A stretch of DNA of 64,000 nt. Source: Porphyrobacter sp. AAP60. Lineage in GTDB: Bacteria; Pseudomonadota; Alphaproteobacteria; Sphingomonadales; Sphingomonadaceae. The notes under the pieces are model-generated. The model was not told where the DNA came from, ran no database searches, and saw only the letters and a list, made by a program, of their open reading frames with translations. Both the position numbers and the translations under genes were made by a program. Below, piece after piece: positions 18,649-27,071 of this stretch. The first letter of the stretch is position 1; every line of letters starts with the position of its first letter. The DNA is taken from NCBI RefSeq assembly GCF_001296025.1, contig NZ_LJHV01000023.1, positions 186,001-250,000 on the forward strand, given 5' to 3'.

Positions 18649-18970
18649 CGCGGCAAGGTAGCTCAACCGCGAATGTCTGCAATGGGGTCGCTTCCCGAAC
18701 GGCAGCAATTTTTTGCGAGCGAGGCAAAGCCGCCGCCGTGCAGCTTTCGAGGGGCAGAGCGCGGAAAGTACGCTAAGCAACGCTAAGCATGAGCAAGGCA
18801 CGGACATTGCGACGCGGGCATCCCAATTCGTGGCCGGAGCCGGATGCTCACTTGACGAACTTCACCTCATCTCAAATGTCAGGTGGCAGCTTTCCCCTGG
18901 CCTGATCGCCTGTCAATGCTGGCAGCACCAATGACCGCAACGAGCGCAGACACGTTGGCTACAGCCTCGA
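18649..18970. other. Gene-free gap with possible toxin remnant
   Basis: No convincing gene is present on either strand. On the minus strand, just after the orphan antitoxin stop, a frame reads NVSALVAVIGA, faintly like the start of a PIN-toxin (DASALLA...), so this may be a decayed toxin partner. A short tandem repeat lies at 18770-18789. Confidence 0.4.
18770..18789. repeat. Tandem duplication of a 10-bp unit
   Basis: ACGCTAAGCA occurs twice with no spacer. It is in non-coding debris and probably a slippage or junction duplication. Confidence 0.8.
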
Positions 18971-19213
18971 TTACTCCCCGCTATCCGCCCTCCTGTTCGC
19001 CAAAAAATCATCGACCGACATGCCCGGCAGATCGGCATATTTGGCAAAGGTGGCTTTCACCTTGTCGAGGACCTGCTCCAAGGAGCGAAGCGTTACCTCC
19101 TCGTCGCCTACCTCCAGAATCAATGTTCCCCCCTTTTCAAGACCAAGCTGTTTGCGGATGGCAGCCGGGAGAACCAAGCGGCCATTCTCCACCACTTTGA
19201 CCTTGATGCCCAT
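18971..19213 (-). CDS. AbrB/MazE-type antitoxin without an adjacent toxin
   Basis: 80 residues from the ATG at 19213, which has GGAG eight bases upstream; a GTG further out (19222) overlaps that ribosome site. The N-terminal swapped-hairpin DNA-binding fold reads VVENGRLVLPAAIRKQLGLEKGGTLILEV. The C-terminal tail ends ADLPGMSVDDFLANRRADSGE, the type that wraps a PIN toxin. It resembles the antitoxin at 19723-19971 in layout. The place downstream where a toxin should be is gene-free. Confidence 0.8.
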   Translation of the reverse strand: MGIKVKVVENGRLVLPAAIRKQLGLEKGGTLILEVGDEEVTLRSLEQVLDKVKATFAKYADLPGMSVDDFLANRRADSGE

Positions 19214-19340
19214 AAATCTCACTCCAAAGCCTTTGGTGCATAATGCGTTCGAAAGCCGACCATATTTTTCGAAGGAGGGCGTTTGGGGACCAGCAACACC
19301 TGATCAGGAAGCTGGTAAAGGAAACGTTCGAATTTCGAAC

Positions 19341-19730
19341 TTAGCGAACCATCTCAATCGATAAGCCTATATCGAGGTCGGCCCAAGCTTGGTCTGCAGT
19401 GACAGCAACCGCGTTGCGGCTTGCCGCCAGCGCAAGGCAGTATCGATCGCCAAGAGAAAGGCCCTTCCCACGGGTTTCAGCGCGCAGCAGCCCTGCCCTC
19501 ATGGCCAATTCACGGTTGGCCGGCACGACCTCGACATCCAGCTGCTCCATGATCTCGACAATCTGCTCAGCCGGTGTGCCGCGATCGACGAGCTTCGAAA
19601 CCACCTCGGAATAGTTCACCGAACACAGGAGCGCGCCGCCCATCCTTTCGGCCACGACATCTGCGCCCGGCTCGTCGAAGAACGCTGCCAACACAGCTGA
19701 CGCATCGAGGACATAGACTGGCTTAGTCAC
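19341..19730 (-). CDS. vapC: VapC-type PIN-domain toxin
   Basis: 129 residues from a GTG at 19730, which overlaps the antitoxin's end. PIN-domain acidic residues are in place: VLDASAVLA (first Asp), the NYSEVVSKL helix (Glu), and LSLGDRYCLALA (Asp), then VTADQAWADL (Asp). This is the Mg-dependent RNase layout of VapC. It is paired with the AbrB-type antitoxin just upstream, and translational coupling gives the normal antitoxin-first order. Confidence 0.88.
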   Translation of the reverse strand: MTKPVYVLDASAVLAAFFDEPGADVVAERMGGALLCSVNYSEVVSKLVDRGTPAEQIVEIMEQLDVEVVPANRELAMRAGLLRAETRGKGLSLGDRYCLALAASRNAVAVTADQAWADLDIGLSIEMVR

Positions 19731-19971
19731 GTGCGGCCTCAGCACGGCGATCAGCAATCAGTTCATCAGCGACGGAGCCTGATTCCGGCGCATACGGACG
19801 AAGCATCGTCTGAATGCGCTTGAGAACGTCGCGACGCGGCCGAACATGCAGTTCGCCATCGACGACCTGCATGATCACCTGATCACCATCGGCCAGTCCA
19901 AGTTCGCGGCGGACGTCAGCCGGGAGCTGCAACCGTCCGCCACTGACGAGGCGCCCTTTGTGCATGTGCAT
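19723..19971 (-). CDS. vapB: VapB-type antitoxin, AbrB/MazE fold
   Basis: 82 residues from the ATG at 19971 (MHMHKGRLVSGGRLQLPADVRRELGLADGDQVIMQV), preceded by AAAGGA. The DNA-binding half is followed by a tail ending SVADELIADRRAEAARD that should fill the PIN toxin's active site. It shares the tail pattern (acidic-D-[DE]-x-L/F-x-A-x-R-R) with the orphan antitoxin 500 bp away, which suggests the two arose from related modules. Confidence 0.85.
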   Translation of the reverse strand: MHMHKGRLVSGGRLQLPADVRRELGLADGDQVIMQVVDGELHVRPRRDVLKRIQTMLRPYAPESGSVADELIADRRAEAARD

Positions 19972-20101
19972 TGTATTATCCTTTGGGATGCTACAGAATG
20001 ATTTATGCAATACAGATGTTCGACCGTTTCGACAAGATCATCGTGCGGACGAAAGGGATCGCTCAACGGACACTTTTTGAGGCAACGACAAGAACCGGAG
20101 G

Positions 20102-20490
20102 TTAGACCCCCCTCGCAGTCGCGACGTCGGCGGCGATGATCGGGCAAGCTGTGGCTGCGTCCCGGCACTGCCTGCCCCGCTCCTGCAGGAAATAGGGATA
20201 GCCGCGCGTCACTGTCAGCACCTGGTCCACGGCGTCGTCCGTGATGTCGCATTATTCGGCCGTGATCGGGTTGGCCAGTGCTGCGCGGGCAACATCGGGC
20301 GGAAGCGGGCCGATTTGCGCGAACACGAACAATCGCTCGGCATAGCTCTTGGCCCGGCCCATCTGTCCGGCGAGCTGCGGCAGGCCTGCTCCCACCAGCG
20401 TGATCGGGCGATCATTCTGCCGCGCACGGTGGAGGGCGGCGCGAAGGGCAGGCACGATCAATGACGGCAGGGATTGACCATCACTCTTGC
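20102..20490 (-). pseudogene. Truncated AAA/NTPase C-terminal fragment with in-frame stop
   Basis: The minus strand encodes SLIVPALRAALHRARQ, RPITLVGAGLPQLAGQMGRAKSYAERLF, IGPLPPDVARAAL, then a TAA at 20252. After it the same frame continues with CDITDDAVDQVLTVTRGYPYFLQERGRQ and PIIAADVATARGV. This is the sensor-2/lid part of an ATPase family common in Alphaproteobacteria, where GYPYFLQEWG is typical. The nucleotide-binding half is missing, and the nonsense codon (GAA TAA) interrupts what is left. Confidence 0.75.
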
Positions 20491-20493
20491 GGT

Positions 20494-20613
20494 CCCGGGG
20501 CCAATCAGGCCCGCAACGTACGCCGGGCAAAGTCGCATCCGGGTCTTGTGTCGCAACGCCGCCAGAAACGGTGCCGGCCAAACCTCCAGATCGCCGCGCC
20601 AATCTTCCGCCAT
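20494..20613 (-). mobile_element. IS701-type transposase, N-terminal remnant
   Basis: From the ATG at 20613 the frame reads MAEDWRGDLEVWPAPF, LAALRHKTRMRLCPAYVAGLIGPG, which matches the start of IS701-family transposases (W-x-x-x-L-x-x-W-x-x-P-F..., then Y-x-x-G-L-[IL]-G-P-G). After GPG the expected DRKS continues in another frame (PRDRKSDGQS), so a one-base deletion has shifted it. It then runs directly into the ATPase fragment. Only about 40 of 400+ residues survive. Confidence 0.65.
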
Positions 20614-20791
20614 CACCAGCCTTCCATAAGCTGTAATCCTATGAACCAGGGAAATTGCCGCTTGGGAATCGAAAGATCACATTTCTGCCAACCTAGTCCT
20701 AGAATCCCGTCAGACTATTTTAGCATGGTTGAAAATTGTCGGGGAAGATGACAACGGAAAATCGGGCTGAGGGGACGCGTCAATTTCAACC
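20614..20791. other. Intergenic region upstream of the exported-protein block
   Basis: No gene seen. It holds the short direct repeat CCTAG-T-CCTAG near 20694-20704 and an AT-rich stretch (ACTATTTTAGCATGG) 60-80 bp before the next start, a plausible promoter or regulator site for the exported-protein/response-regulator pair. Confidence 0.35.
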
Positions 20792-21967
20792 ATGCGGGAA
20801 TTTATGGGAAGCAGGCGGGGGATAGCGGTCCTTGGCCTTGCGATCGGTACGATTTCAGGCTGGGTTGCGCATGCCAACTGGCCTGTCACACCGGACGATG
20901 CGAAGTCCGATCAAAGCGCTACTGCCCAGATCGAACAATTCCAATGTCCGCGCGGGTTGACGAAGATTGTCGTCATGCACGGACAGGAAGATAACTTTGC
21001 TGCCGGTGCGGCGGAGCCTGCTGCCATCAGGCCGGCGCTTCTTCGGTTCGAACAATTTCTGCAATTCTCGGAGGACCGCCACGGCATGTTCTCGTTCCGT
21101 GATTACGACGAGCCGGGCACAGACAAATTCCTGATCGACCATTTCGAACTGCCACGAGGGGTGGTTTCCGGACAGATTTTAACCCGCCTTCGCGAATTTC
21201 CGGGCTCGAAAACAGACTCGGTATCGGTTGGAAATTTGGACCCGACTGCCGCGCCGGCGGCCTTTCGCGGCGAAATCATGTATGGAATCCCTGCGCTTCG
21301 CCAATTCCCAGCAGATGGGACAGGCTTGATCAAGGCCGATTTCAAAGACCTGCCACCCAAACCCAGCAAGATGAAAGGCGCGCCAACGTTTATCGAGTAC
21401 CTCAATACGCGCAGTCGTCCCGATGCGGTCGATCTGAAAATCCAGGATGATACGGCCGTCGATTTTTTTGCCTTTCTGCTGTGTCAGGAACCATCGGAGC
21501 CCAAGGGCACCAGCCTGTCTGAGGTCGATGGAAATATTTCCGAGATCGGAATGTCCTATCTGAGCTGTATTGAAGACCTTACTCAACCTAGCTGCAATCC
21601 ATATTCCGGAGACAGGCTCTGCAGTTTGCAGACCCCAATTGCCTGTTACCGAGACGGCGAACGTGACATTCCCAAGGAATTAATGAACGAAAACAAATAC
21701 TTTGCACCAGATGATGCTTTCGTCGGTGGTGAAGTCCGCATGTCTCGCCCGGTTCGCGCAGATGGCCTGCCAACACTGGATAGCGCAAACGGGTTCTGTG
21801 CCGCCGAATTCGGAAAGGGTTGGCGCGTCCTTTCGTATCACGAGGCCGGTGGATCGGGAGTTCTATCATATAGCAAAATCCAGCCCCGCAACTTCGGATT
21901 GGTCCACACCGGCGGCCATCCCTACGCCAATTGCTGGGACCGCCCGGCCAGCGTAATCCGGCCATGA
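20792..21967 (+). CDS. Exported Cys-rich protein of unknown function
   Basis: 391 residues (or 387 from the in-frame ATG at 20804). The N-terminus has a hydrophobic export segment (GIAVLGLAIGTISGWVAHA|N). No domain is recognised with certainty. Cys residues cluster in the C-terminal half: LSCIEDLTQPSC, GDRLCSLQTPIACYRDGE, NGFCAAEFGKGWRVLSYHEAGG, and a final HPYANCWDRP. The tail from GEVRMSRPV to NCW looks like a compact disulfide-bonded extracellular module. Its stop overlaps the start of a response regulator (ATGA), an unusual pairing that suggests it is part of, or a sensor/target for, that signalling system. Confidence 0.75.
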   Translation: MREFMGSRRGIAVLGLAIGTISGWVAHANWPVTPDDAKSDQSATAQIEQFQCPRGLTKIVVMHGQEDNFAAGAAEPAAIRPALLRFEQFLQFSEDRHGMFSFRDYDEPGTDKFLIDHFELPRGVVSGQILTRLREFPGSKTDSVSVGNLDPTAAPAAFRGEIMYGIPALRQFPADGTGLIKADFKDLPPKPSKMKGAPTFIEYLNTRSRPDAVDLKIQDDTAVDFFAFLLCQEPSEPKGTSLSEVDGNISEIGMSYLSCIEDLTQPSCNPYSGDRLCSLQTPIACYRDGERDIPKELMNENKYFAPDDAFVGGEVRMSRPVRADGLPTLDSANGFCAAEFGKGWRVLSYHEAGGSGVLSYSKIQPRNFGLVHTGGHPYANCWDRPASVIRP

Positions 21968-22617
21968 CCACAATCTCTGTAGGGGTGGTCGAAGACGATC
22001 CTGAAATGCGCGCTTATCTGGTGCAGATGATTGACGAGGCTGAAGACCTGGCACTCGCCTTTGCCTGCGGCACATATGCCGAAGCCGTAAATAGCCTGGC
22101 GACCCATTCAGATGTCTGCCTGGTCGATATCCGGCTCCCCGACGGCAATGGTATCGATTTCATTCGCAAATTGCGGGAAAGCGGCGACAGCAAATCCTTG
22201 ATCCTGACAGTTCTTGGGGATCGGGCGAGTGTCCTGCTGGCCTTTGAAGTCGGGGCAAACGGATATCTGCTGAAAGATACGCCCTCTGATCAGATTTGCC
22301 GCGATATCAGGGCTCTGGTTGCAGGCGGCAACCCTATCAGCCCGCAGGCAGCATTTCATGTCATTCAGATGATGGGCAAAAAGTCCGGTCACGATGCAGC
22401 TGTCAGTCAAACGATCGACCACGATCTCACCCCCCGTGAACTGGATGTCCTGACCATGTTTTCCCGCGGACTTTCCTACAAGGAAGCTGCGGCTGCACTG
22501 GGAATGTCAATCAATACGGTTAGCGGCCACGTGAAATCGATCTATTCAAAGATGAGTGTGCATTCGCGCAATGAAGCGATCTTCGAAGCTGTTCAGAACG
22601 GTTGGCTCGAACTTTAA
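21964..22617 (+). CDS. LuxR/NarL-family response regulator
   Basis: 217 residues from the ATG at 21964 (MTTISVGVVEDDPEMR). Receiver domain: acidic E9-D10-D11, phospho-acceptor Asp at about 54 in CLVDIRLPDG, and the conserved Lys in LLKDTPSD. The C-terminal LuxR HTH is LTPRELDVLTMFSRGLSYKE, then SINTVSGHVKSIYSKM. Its partner is almost certainly the convergent histidine kinase, whose last codons overlap its own by 4 bp. It is translationally coupled to the exported protein upstream. The likely target is the block 24423-34030, by proximity. Confidence 0.92.
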   Translation: MTTISVGVVEDDPEMRAYLVQMIDEAEDLALAFACGTYAEAVNSLATHSDVCLVDIRLPDGNGIDFIRKLRESGDSKSLILTVLGDRASVLLAFEVGANGYLLKDTPSDQICRDIRALVAGGNPISPQAAFHVIQMMGKKSGHDAAVSQTIDHDLTPRELDVLTMFSRGLSYKEAAAALGMSINTVSGHVKSIYSKMSVHSRNEAIFEAVQNGWLEL

Positions 22618-24266
22618 TTTGTTGGGGTTGTGGGCAGATAAAGCCGCACAATTGTGCCGTGTTCGCCGGTGTCCCATTTTATTTCAGCACCAAGCTGCGC
22701 GGCACGGGTTCGCATGTTTTGCAACCCCTTGCCCACCACATTCTGGGTCATGTCAAAACCCTTGCCATTGTCGCTGATCGTGATTTCCAGCGCTCTGATA
22801 TCGTGGGCCGGATGGACCGAGACTTCTAGCCGGTCGGCTTGTGAATGGCGCACACTGTTTGAAACCGCTTCCTGCATTATCCGGTATAGGCTGAGAATCT
22901 GGCGGGCGCCGAGCGAATAGGGGCCCAGCTCTTCTGCCTGATTCCATTCAAACGAGATATTGGCCGTCTCCAATTGTTGGCGAGAGCGGGTATTGAATAC
23001 GGCCAATGCACCTTCAAGATCGCTGCCGACCTGGTCCATTGCATCGACCACCAGCCTGAGGTCGGCCAGACCGCGCTGAAGCTCATATTCGACATCGGTC
23101 ATCTCCAGCATTCCGCTGCGGGCCCGCAGCAGGAGCGATAACAGCTGGCCACCAATGCCATCGTGAATGTCACGAACGAAACGTTGGCGTTCCTGCAGGA
23201 CGGCCTTCTCGCTGATCTGGAGGTGGAGCGCGGTTTCCTGTTCCATGATGATCGTTTCCTGCTGTTTCACACGATTTTGTGTTTCCCGAAACGACCGGAA
23301 AAATTGACGGATATCGGCAAGCAGCAGGCACGGCATGCCAATCGCCAAGAATAGCGCGAGGCACGCCGCAACATACAACGCCATTGGCAAACTTGACTCA
23401 GCAATACCGCCCGCAAACCCGGCGAGGATGATCGCCATGGGAGCAGAGATGCCTACCAATCCCAGACCAATGCAGATTACACCCAAGGTGCCCGGCAACT
23501 TGCGCAGCGAAAAGACGAAACAACACCCTGCAAGCAAAACGAGAACAATCGCGAGAGAAGCTGGTTTGAAGGCACCCATGTGAAAGTTTGCCAGGGCCGG
23601 TATCAGCGCAGGCAGTAGCACGCTGGCCGCGATGGCAATTCCTGAGCCCGACGCAAGACGATGCGCGCCCAGCAGAAGGCCCGCAAGCCCGGCGATCAGG
23701 CCTATCCAGCCCGCGATCTGAAGTAGGCTTGCCAGTCTGGTTCGCCGCAATTCGAGGTGGACAACGCTGCTTGACCCGACTTCGCCATAAGCCAGATAAA
23801 CCCCGCCCAGACCGATGCCCCCGGGTGCGCCATCCTGAAGGATGTCAATCCGGTTGCCCTCAGCTTGCAGGGCCTTCCGATTCAGTGAAGCCAGCAGCGG
23901 TCCGGATGATGTTTCCGAGCTGGTGACCGGAACGCCGTTGAGCGACAATCTGGCAGCCCCGCCCAGCCGCGGTACGTAAATCGCTGCGGGCCAACCAGCT
24001 TCGGTATGATCGTACAACTTGAAGTGGAATTGCGCGCTCGCCCCGGCCGGCCATCTGGCCTGCTTGTGCAGAGGAAAGGTTGCGCTGCTCGCCACCACCC
24101 GGCGAACCTGCGCATTCCGGCCAGGATCAACGATCACGATGCTACTGTCAGGCACCTGTTGAAGCCCGGGAAGATCCTGTCTTGCCAGCAGCGCCAACGG
24201 CAAGGCGATGCCTGCGAAAAGCGCAATCGCCAGTAGCCAGTGAACGTATCGGCGGCCGACCCTCAC
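22614..24266 (-). CDS. Membrane sensor histidine kinase, 7TMR-DISM-like, NarX/HisKA_3 type
   Basis: 550 residues from a GTG at 24266. Layout: one signal-anchor (about 8-28); a periplasmic beta domain (about 35-180, with FHFKLYDHTEAGWPAAIYVPRL); about seven hydrophobic spans (about 182-335); a coiled linker (RETQNRVKQQETIIMEQE); the dimerisation/phospho-acceptor box RFVRDIHDGIGGQLLSLL (His at about 362); then an ATPase domain with N-box EAVSNSVRHSQ and G-boxes DNGKGFD and GKGLQNM. The periplasmic domain plus 7TM pattern suggests it senses an extracellular ligand, possibly carbohydrate-like, though the ligand is unknown. Convergent with the response regulator. Confidence 0.92.
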   Translation of the reverse strand: MRVGRRYVHWLLAIALFAGIALPLALLARQDLPGLQQVPDSSIVIVDPGRNAQVRRVVASSATFPLHKQARWPAGASAQFHFKLYDHTEAGWPAAIYVPRLGGAARLSLNGVPVTSSETSSGPLLASLNRKALQAEGNRIDILQDGAPGGIGLGGVYLAYGEVGSSSVVHLELRRTRLASLLQIAGWIGLIAGLAGLLLGAHRLASGSGIAIAASVLLPALIPALANFHMGAFKPASLAIVLVLLAGCCFVFSLRKLPGTLGVICIGLGLVGISAPMAIILAGFAGGIAESSLPMALYVAACLALFLAIGMPCLLLADIRQFFRSFRETQNRVKQQETIIMEQETALHLQISEKAVLQERQRFVRDIHDGIGGQLLSLLLRARSGMLEMTDVEYELQRGLADLRLVVDAMDQVGSDLEGALAVFNTRSRQQLETANISFEWNQAEELGPYSLGARQILSLYRIMQEAVSNSVRHSQADRLEVSVHPAHDIRALEITISDNGKGFDMTQNVVGKGLQNMRTRAAQLGAEIKWDTGEHGTIVRLYLPTTPTN

Positions 24267-24422
24267 ATTATTTTGCCAAGGCCACGCGCACGCACTTCAC
24301 CTCGTTAACTGACCCCCTCTTTAAACCGCAGATGCCTGCTGCCGGTCGACCCCCATAATCATGGGATGCGGCAAACAGTATCCTGAACGAGAGTCTGCGG
24401 AGCCGATATTTGGAACCAATTC
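24267..24422. promoter_or_regulatory. Divergent promoter region of kinase and exported-protein genes
   Basis: A gap of 156 bp between the divergent kinase gene and the small exported-protein gene. It contains the short palindrome CCCAT-AATC-ATGGG (24352-24365), a possible binding site for the local LuxR-type regulator. This is inference. Confidence 0.35.
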
Positions 24423-24755
24423 ATGCGAAAAACAATGGCGGTGGCTGCATTCATGTTGATCGGTATCAGCCATCAGGCTGCCGCGATAACCGTCATCGGT
24501 TCCAACCCAGTTCATTTCGCCAATCATCCGGGCAGCTTCAGCCCCGTGTCTGAAGTGAGCGCAGTCATCGGGCCGATCCGAGGTACCGACGATGGCTTCA
24601 TTGTTCTCGATGACAGCGATTTCCTTGGCGTGCCCGATGGCGAAGACCGTCTGGAAGGATCGCGTGCCGCAGTCAGTCTTGCAAGCGCAAGACTTCTTGA
24701 TGGGCCTGCCGCGGCGGTGCCCGGTTTGCGTGCCGAAACGCGCATCGATTTTTGA
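24423..24755 (+). CDS. Small exported protein of unknown function
   Basis: 110 residues with a clean signal peptide (MRKTMAVAAFMLIGISHQAAA|I). The mature 89 residues lack Cys and have a repeated V-x-[ASG]-V-I-G and acidic turn pattern (VSEVSAVIGPIRGTDDGFIVLDDSDFLG). No family recognised. It is 30 bp upstream of the S8 protease gene in the same direction, so it is probably the first gene of that operon; a propeptide-like inhibitor or cargo role cannot be judged. Confidence 0.65.
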   Translation: MRKTMAVAAFMLIGISHQAAAITVIGSNPVHFANHPGSFSPVSEVSAVIGPIRGTDDGFIVLDDSDFLGVPDGEDRLEGSRAAVSLASARLLDGPAAAVPGLRAETRIDF

Positions 24756-24785
24756 CATTTGAAGCAAAGGGATACCGGCAAGTTT

Positions 24786-27071
24786 ATGACCATGACCAAC
24801 GCAAAATCGGCCCTGTTCCAGACGGTAAACGTGGCCAGCGTAACAGCGATTGCTGCGATGATGGTGGCAGGTTCACAGGTCGGCGCGGCGGATTCCCAAA
24901 TCACAGATGAGCCACAAAGCGCCAGACAGTCTGACATAAAGTTCGCCAATGGTCGCCAGCGGCAGCAATCACTTCAGCGCCCTTCGCCCGAAGCCCGAAT
25001 GCCTCGGACGCAAACCACTGCGCAGCGCAGGGCCTCTGCTGCAATAGTGGCCGCTGGCGCGCATTTGATCGTGCTTCCGACCAGGAAATTGGGGCGCGAG
25101 GTACGCCCAGATGTCGCGGCAGCGCGCGCACAAGCGCTGAAGACCGGCAGGGCCTTGCTTGAAACTGTAAATGCCGATGCCTCTGTGATCAGTACCATCA
25201 AAGTGACCACTGGCGCCTTGGATGTGATCTACGTCGCGGGTTTGGATGCGCAGCAAGTGTCAGCCTTGCAGCGCGACCCGCGGGTCGCTTCCGTGGACGC
25301 GGTCGTTGAATTTGCAGTCGACGGGATTGATACAAATACGCAAAATTGGGGTGCCGACAGGATCGATCAGGTCAATCTGCCGCTCGATACCACCCATGAA
25401 TATTCGGATGCTGCAGACGTCGATGTCTACATCCTTGATAGCGGCGTTGACGCTGCACATCAGGAATTCGGCGGCCGTGTTATCGAGGCAGTCAACTTCA
25501 CAGGCGAAGCGGCACAGACCTGCGACAACCACGGCACCTATTCAGCTTCATTCGCGGCAGGATCAACCCGGGGTATCGCCCGCAATGCCCCGATCCATGA
25601 TGTCAAGGTAGCCACCTGCACCGGAGGCGGGACCAACTTCGATTTGATCGCCGGGATCAACCATGTGGTGAATACACGCACCGGGCCAGCGGTTATCAAT
25701 ATCAGCCTGTCCTTCAATGCTTCGGTTGCGAACGTAAACAACGCGGTCGTGAATGCTGTCAACGCGGGTGTGGCTGTGGTCACCTCCTCTGGCAACGATT
25801 CTGGCCTCGCGTGCATTCGCTCGCCCAATATGGTGTCGGAAATCCTGACTGTGGGGGCGACCCGCGCCAATGACTCGCGGCCTGCATTTTCCAATCGCGG
25901 CTGGTGTGTCGACCTTCATGCACCTGGCGAACTCGTTAATGGTGCGCAGGTCGGCGGCGGGTATGGCACTGTCAGCGGTACGTCGGAATCCGCCCCCGCT
26001 GTTGCAGGAATTGTTGCAGCGATCTGGTCGGAAAATCCGGGCATGACAGCGGCTCAGGCGATGCAGGCAACAATAGATGCGGCCACCCCTGATATTCTGA
26101 CAAACATTCCCTCCGGCACGCCGAACCGTCTGGCACATTACCGACCGGGGAGCGGGACGAGTGCCGGTAACGCCCCGCCAATCGCCTTTCCCAAAGTGAA
26201 CTGGTCTTACGTTTTCAGTGGCCGGCCCGGTGTCACACTGGATGCAAACCAATCGAGCGATCCCGATGGCAATCTGCCACTGACATATCAATGGACCCAG
26301 ACGTTGGGCCCGCCGGTGGTACTGTCAAACCCTAACAGCCCAACGCCAACCTTCACCGCGCCGGTCGTTACGAGCAACCAGAACCTCAATTTCGATCTGG
26401 TTGTAACTGATGCTCTTGGCCTGCAGTCTGCCCAGCAAGCACTGGTCGCAGTGGTTGTGACGCCAGATGCCTGCACTCCCTACAATGAACAGCGATTGCT
26501 GGCAGAGTTTCCGATACTGACTGGTGGGCCAAATTCGTCTTCGACTGTTCGCATCAATCAGGCCAAGGTTGAAGCAACCCTGACTCAATGGCTTGCGACC
26601 ACACAAGCCTCCAATCCCGTGGTGAGCGGAGCCATACTGACGGCAACGCTGGCGGATTTGGGAAATGGTACGCTGCCGGGCAACTTGCCGGGGTCGGCGA
26701 TACCGGGCGCTGCCCTTCATTCGGCCTCGCTTACGCAAAACGGTTTCGTAATTGGCAATCAATCAGGTCCCGCGGCCAGTTTCTGGGATGGCACGCCGAT
26801 TGCGATGGACCGGTGGTACCGGCTCAGGACCAATTTGCGCCCGCTCAACAACGCCGGTGGCATGTCCAATGACTGCACCGATGCATCGATCGTCTTTCGT
26901 TTGCCCAAAAGCAGCGGGCCCAGGCCACCGCGGGTCACTGTCCGGCCAGTAGATATCTGGGACGGAAAAAGCGGCACGACCCGCTCAGTCCCGATCCGGA
27001 CATTTACACTTCCAGCCAACAACACAGGTGCGGTCGCAAAAGATGTGAATGTGACGCAGCGGCCACAATGA
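24786..27071 (+). CDS. Exported subtilisin-like serine protease (S8, proteinase K type) with PKD-like C-terminal region
   Basis: 761 residues from the ATG at 24786 (MTMTNAKSALF...), with an export signal ending near GAADS. A propeptide with the inhibitor-I9 pattern occupies about 90-185 (HLIVLPTRK...VIYVAGLDAQQVSALQRDPRVASVD). The catalytic triad is visible: D218 in VYILDSGVD, H249 in CDNHGTYSASFAAG, S400 in SGTSESAPAVAG; the oxyanion Asn is in SSGNDSG (about 337). After the catalytic domain comes a PKD/Ig-like unit (DPDGNLPLTYQWTQTLGPPV), then about 190 residues of unknown fold. It probably cleaves or matures the co-encoded exported proteins, though this is inference. Its stop overlaps the next gene. 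Confidence 0.93.
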   Translation: MTMTNAKSALFQTVNVASVTAIAAMMVAGSQVGAADSQITDEPQSARQSDIKFANGRQRQQSLQRPSPEARMPRTQTTAQRRASAAIVAAGAHLIVLPTRKLGREVRPDVAAARAQALKTGRALLETVNADASVISTIKVTTGALDVIYVAGLDAQQVSALQRDPRVASVDAVVEFAVDGIDTNTQNWGADRIDQVNLPLDTTHEYSDAADVDVYILDSGVDAAHQEFGGRVIEAVNFTGEAAQTCDNHGTYSASFAAGSTRGIARNAPIHDVKVATCTGGGTNFDLIAGINHVVNTRTGPAVINISLSFNASVANVNNAVVNAVNAGVAVVTSSGNDSGLACIRSPNMVSEILTVGATRANDSRPAFSNRGWCVDLHAPGELVNGAQVGGGYGTVSGTSESAPAVAGIVAAIWSENPGMTAAQAMQATIDAATPDILTNIPSGTPNRLAHYRPGSGTSAGNAPPIAFPKVNWSYVFSGRPGVTLDANQSSDPDGNLPLTYQWTQTLGPPVVLSNPNSPTPTFTAPVVTSNQNLNFDLVVTDALGLQSAQQALVAVVVTPDACTPYNEQRLLAEFPILTGGPNSSSTVRINQAKVEATLTQWLATTQASNPVVSGAILTATLADLGNGTLPGNLPGSAIPGAALHSASLTQNGFVIGNQSGPAASFWDGTPIAMDRWYRLRTNLRPLNNAGGMSNDCTDASIVFRLPKSSGPRPPRVTVRPVDIWDGKSGTTRSVPIRTFTLPANNTGAVAKDVNVTQRPQ

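Noticed and set aside
17482-20640. tRNA gene as attachment site of the integrase island
   Set aside because: No cloverleaf-forming sequence or conserved tRNA T-arm motif was found in or beside the region.
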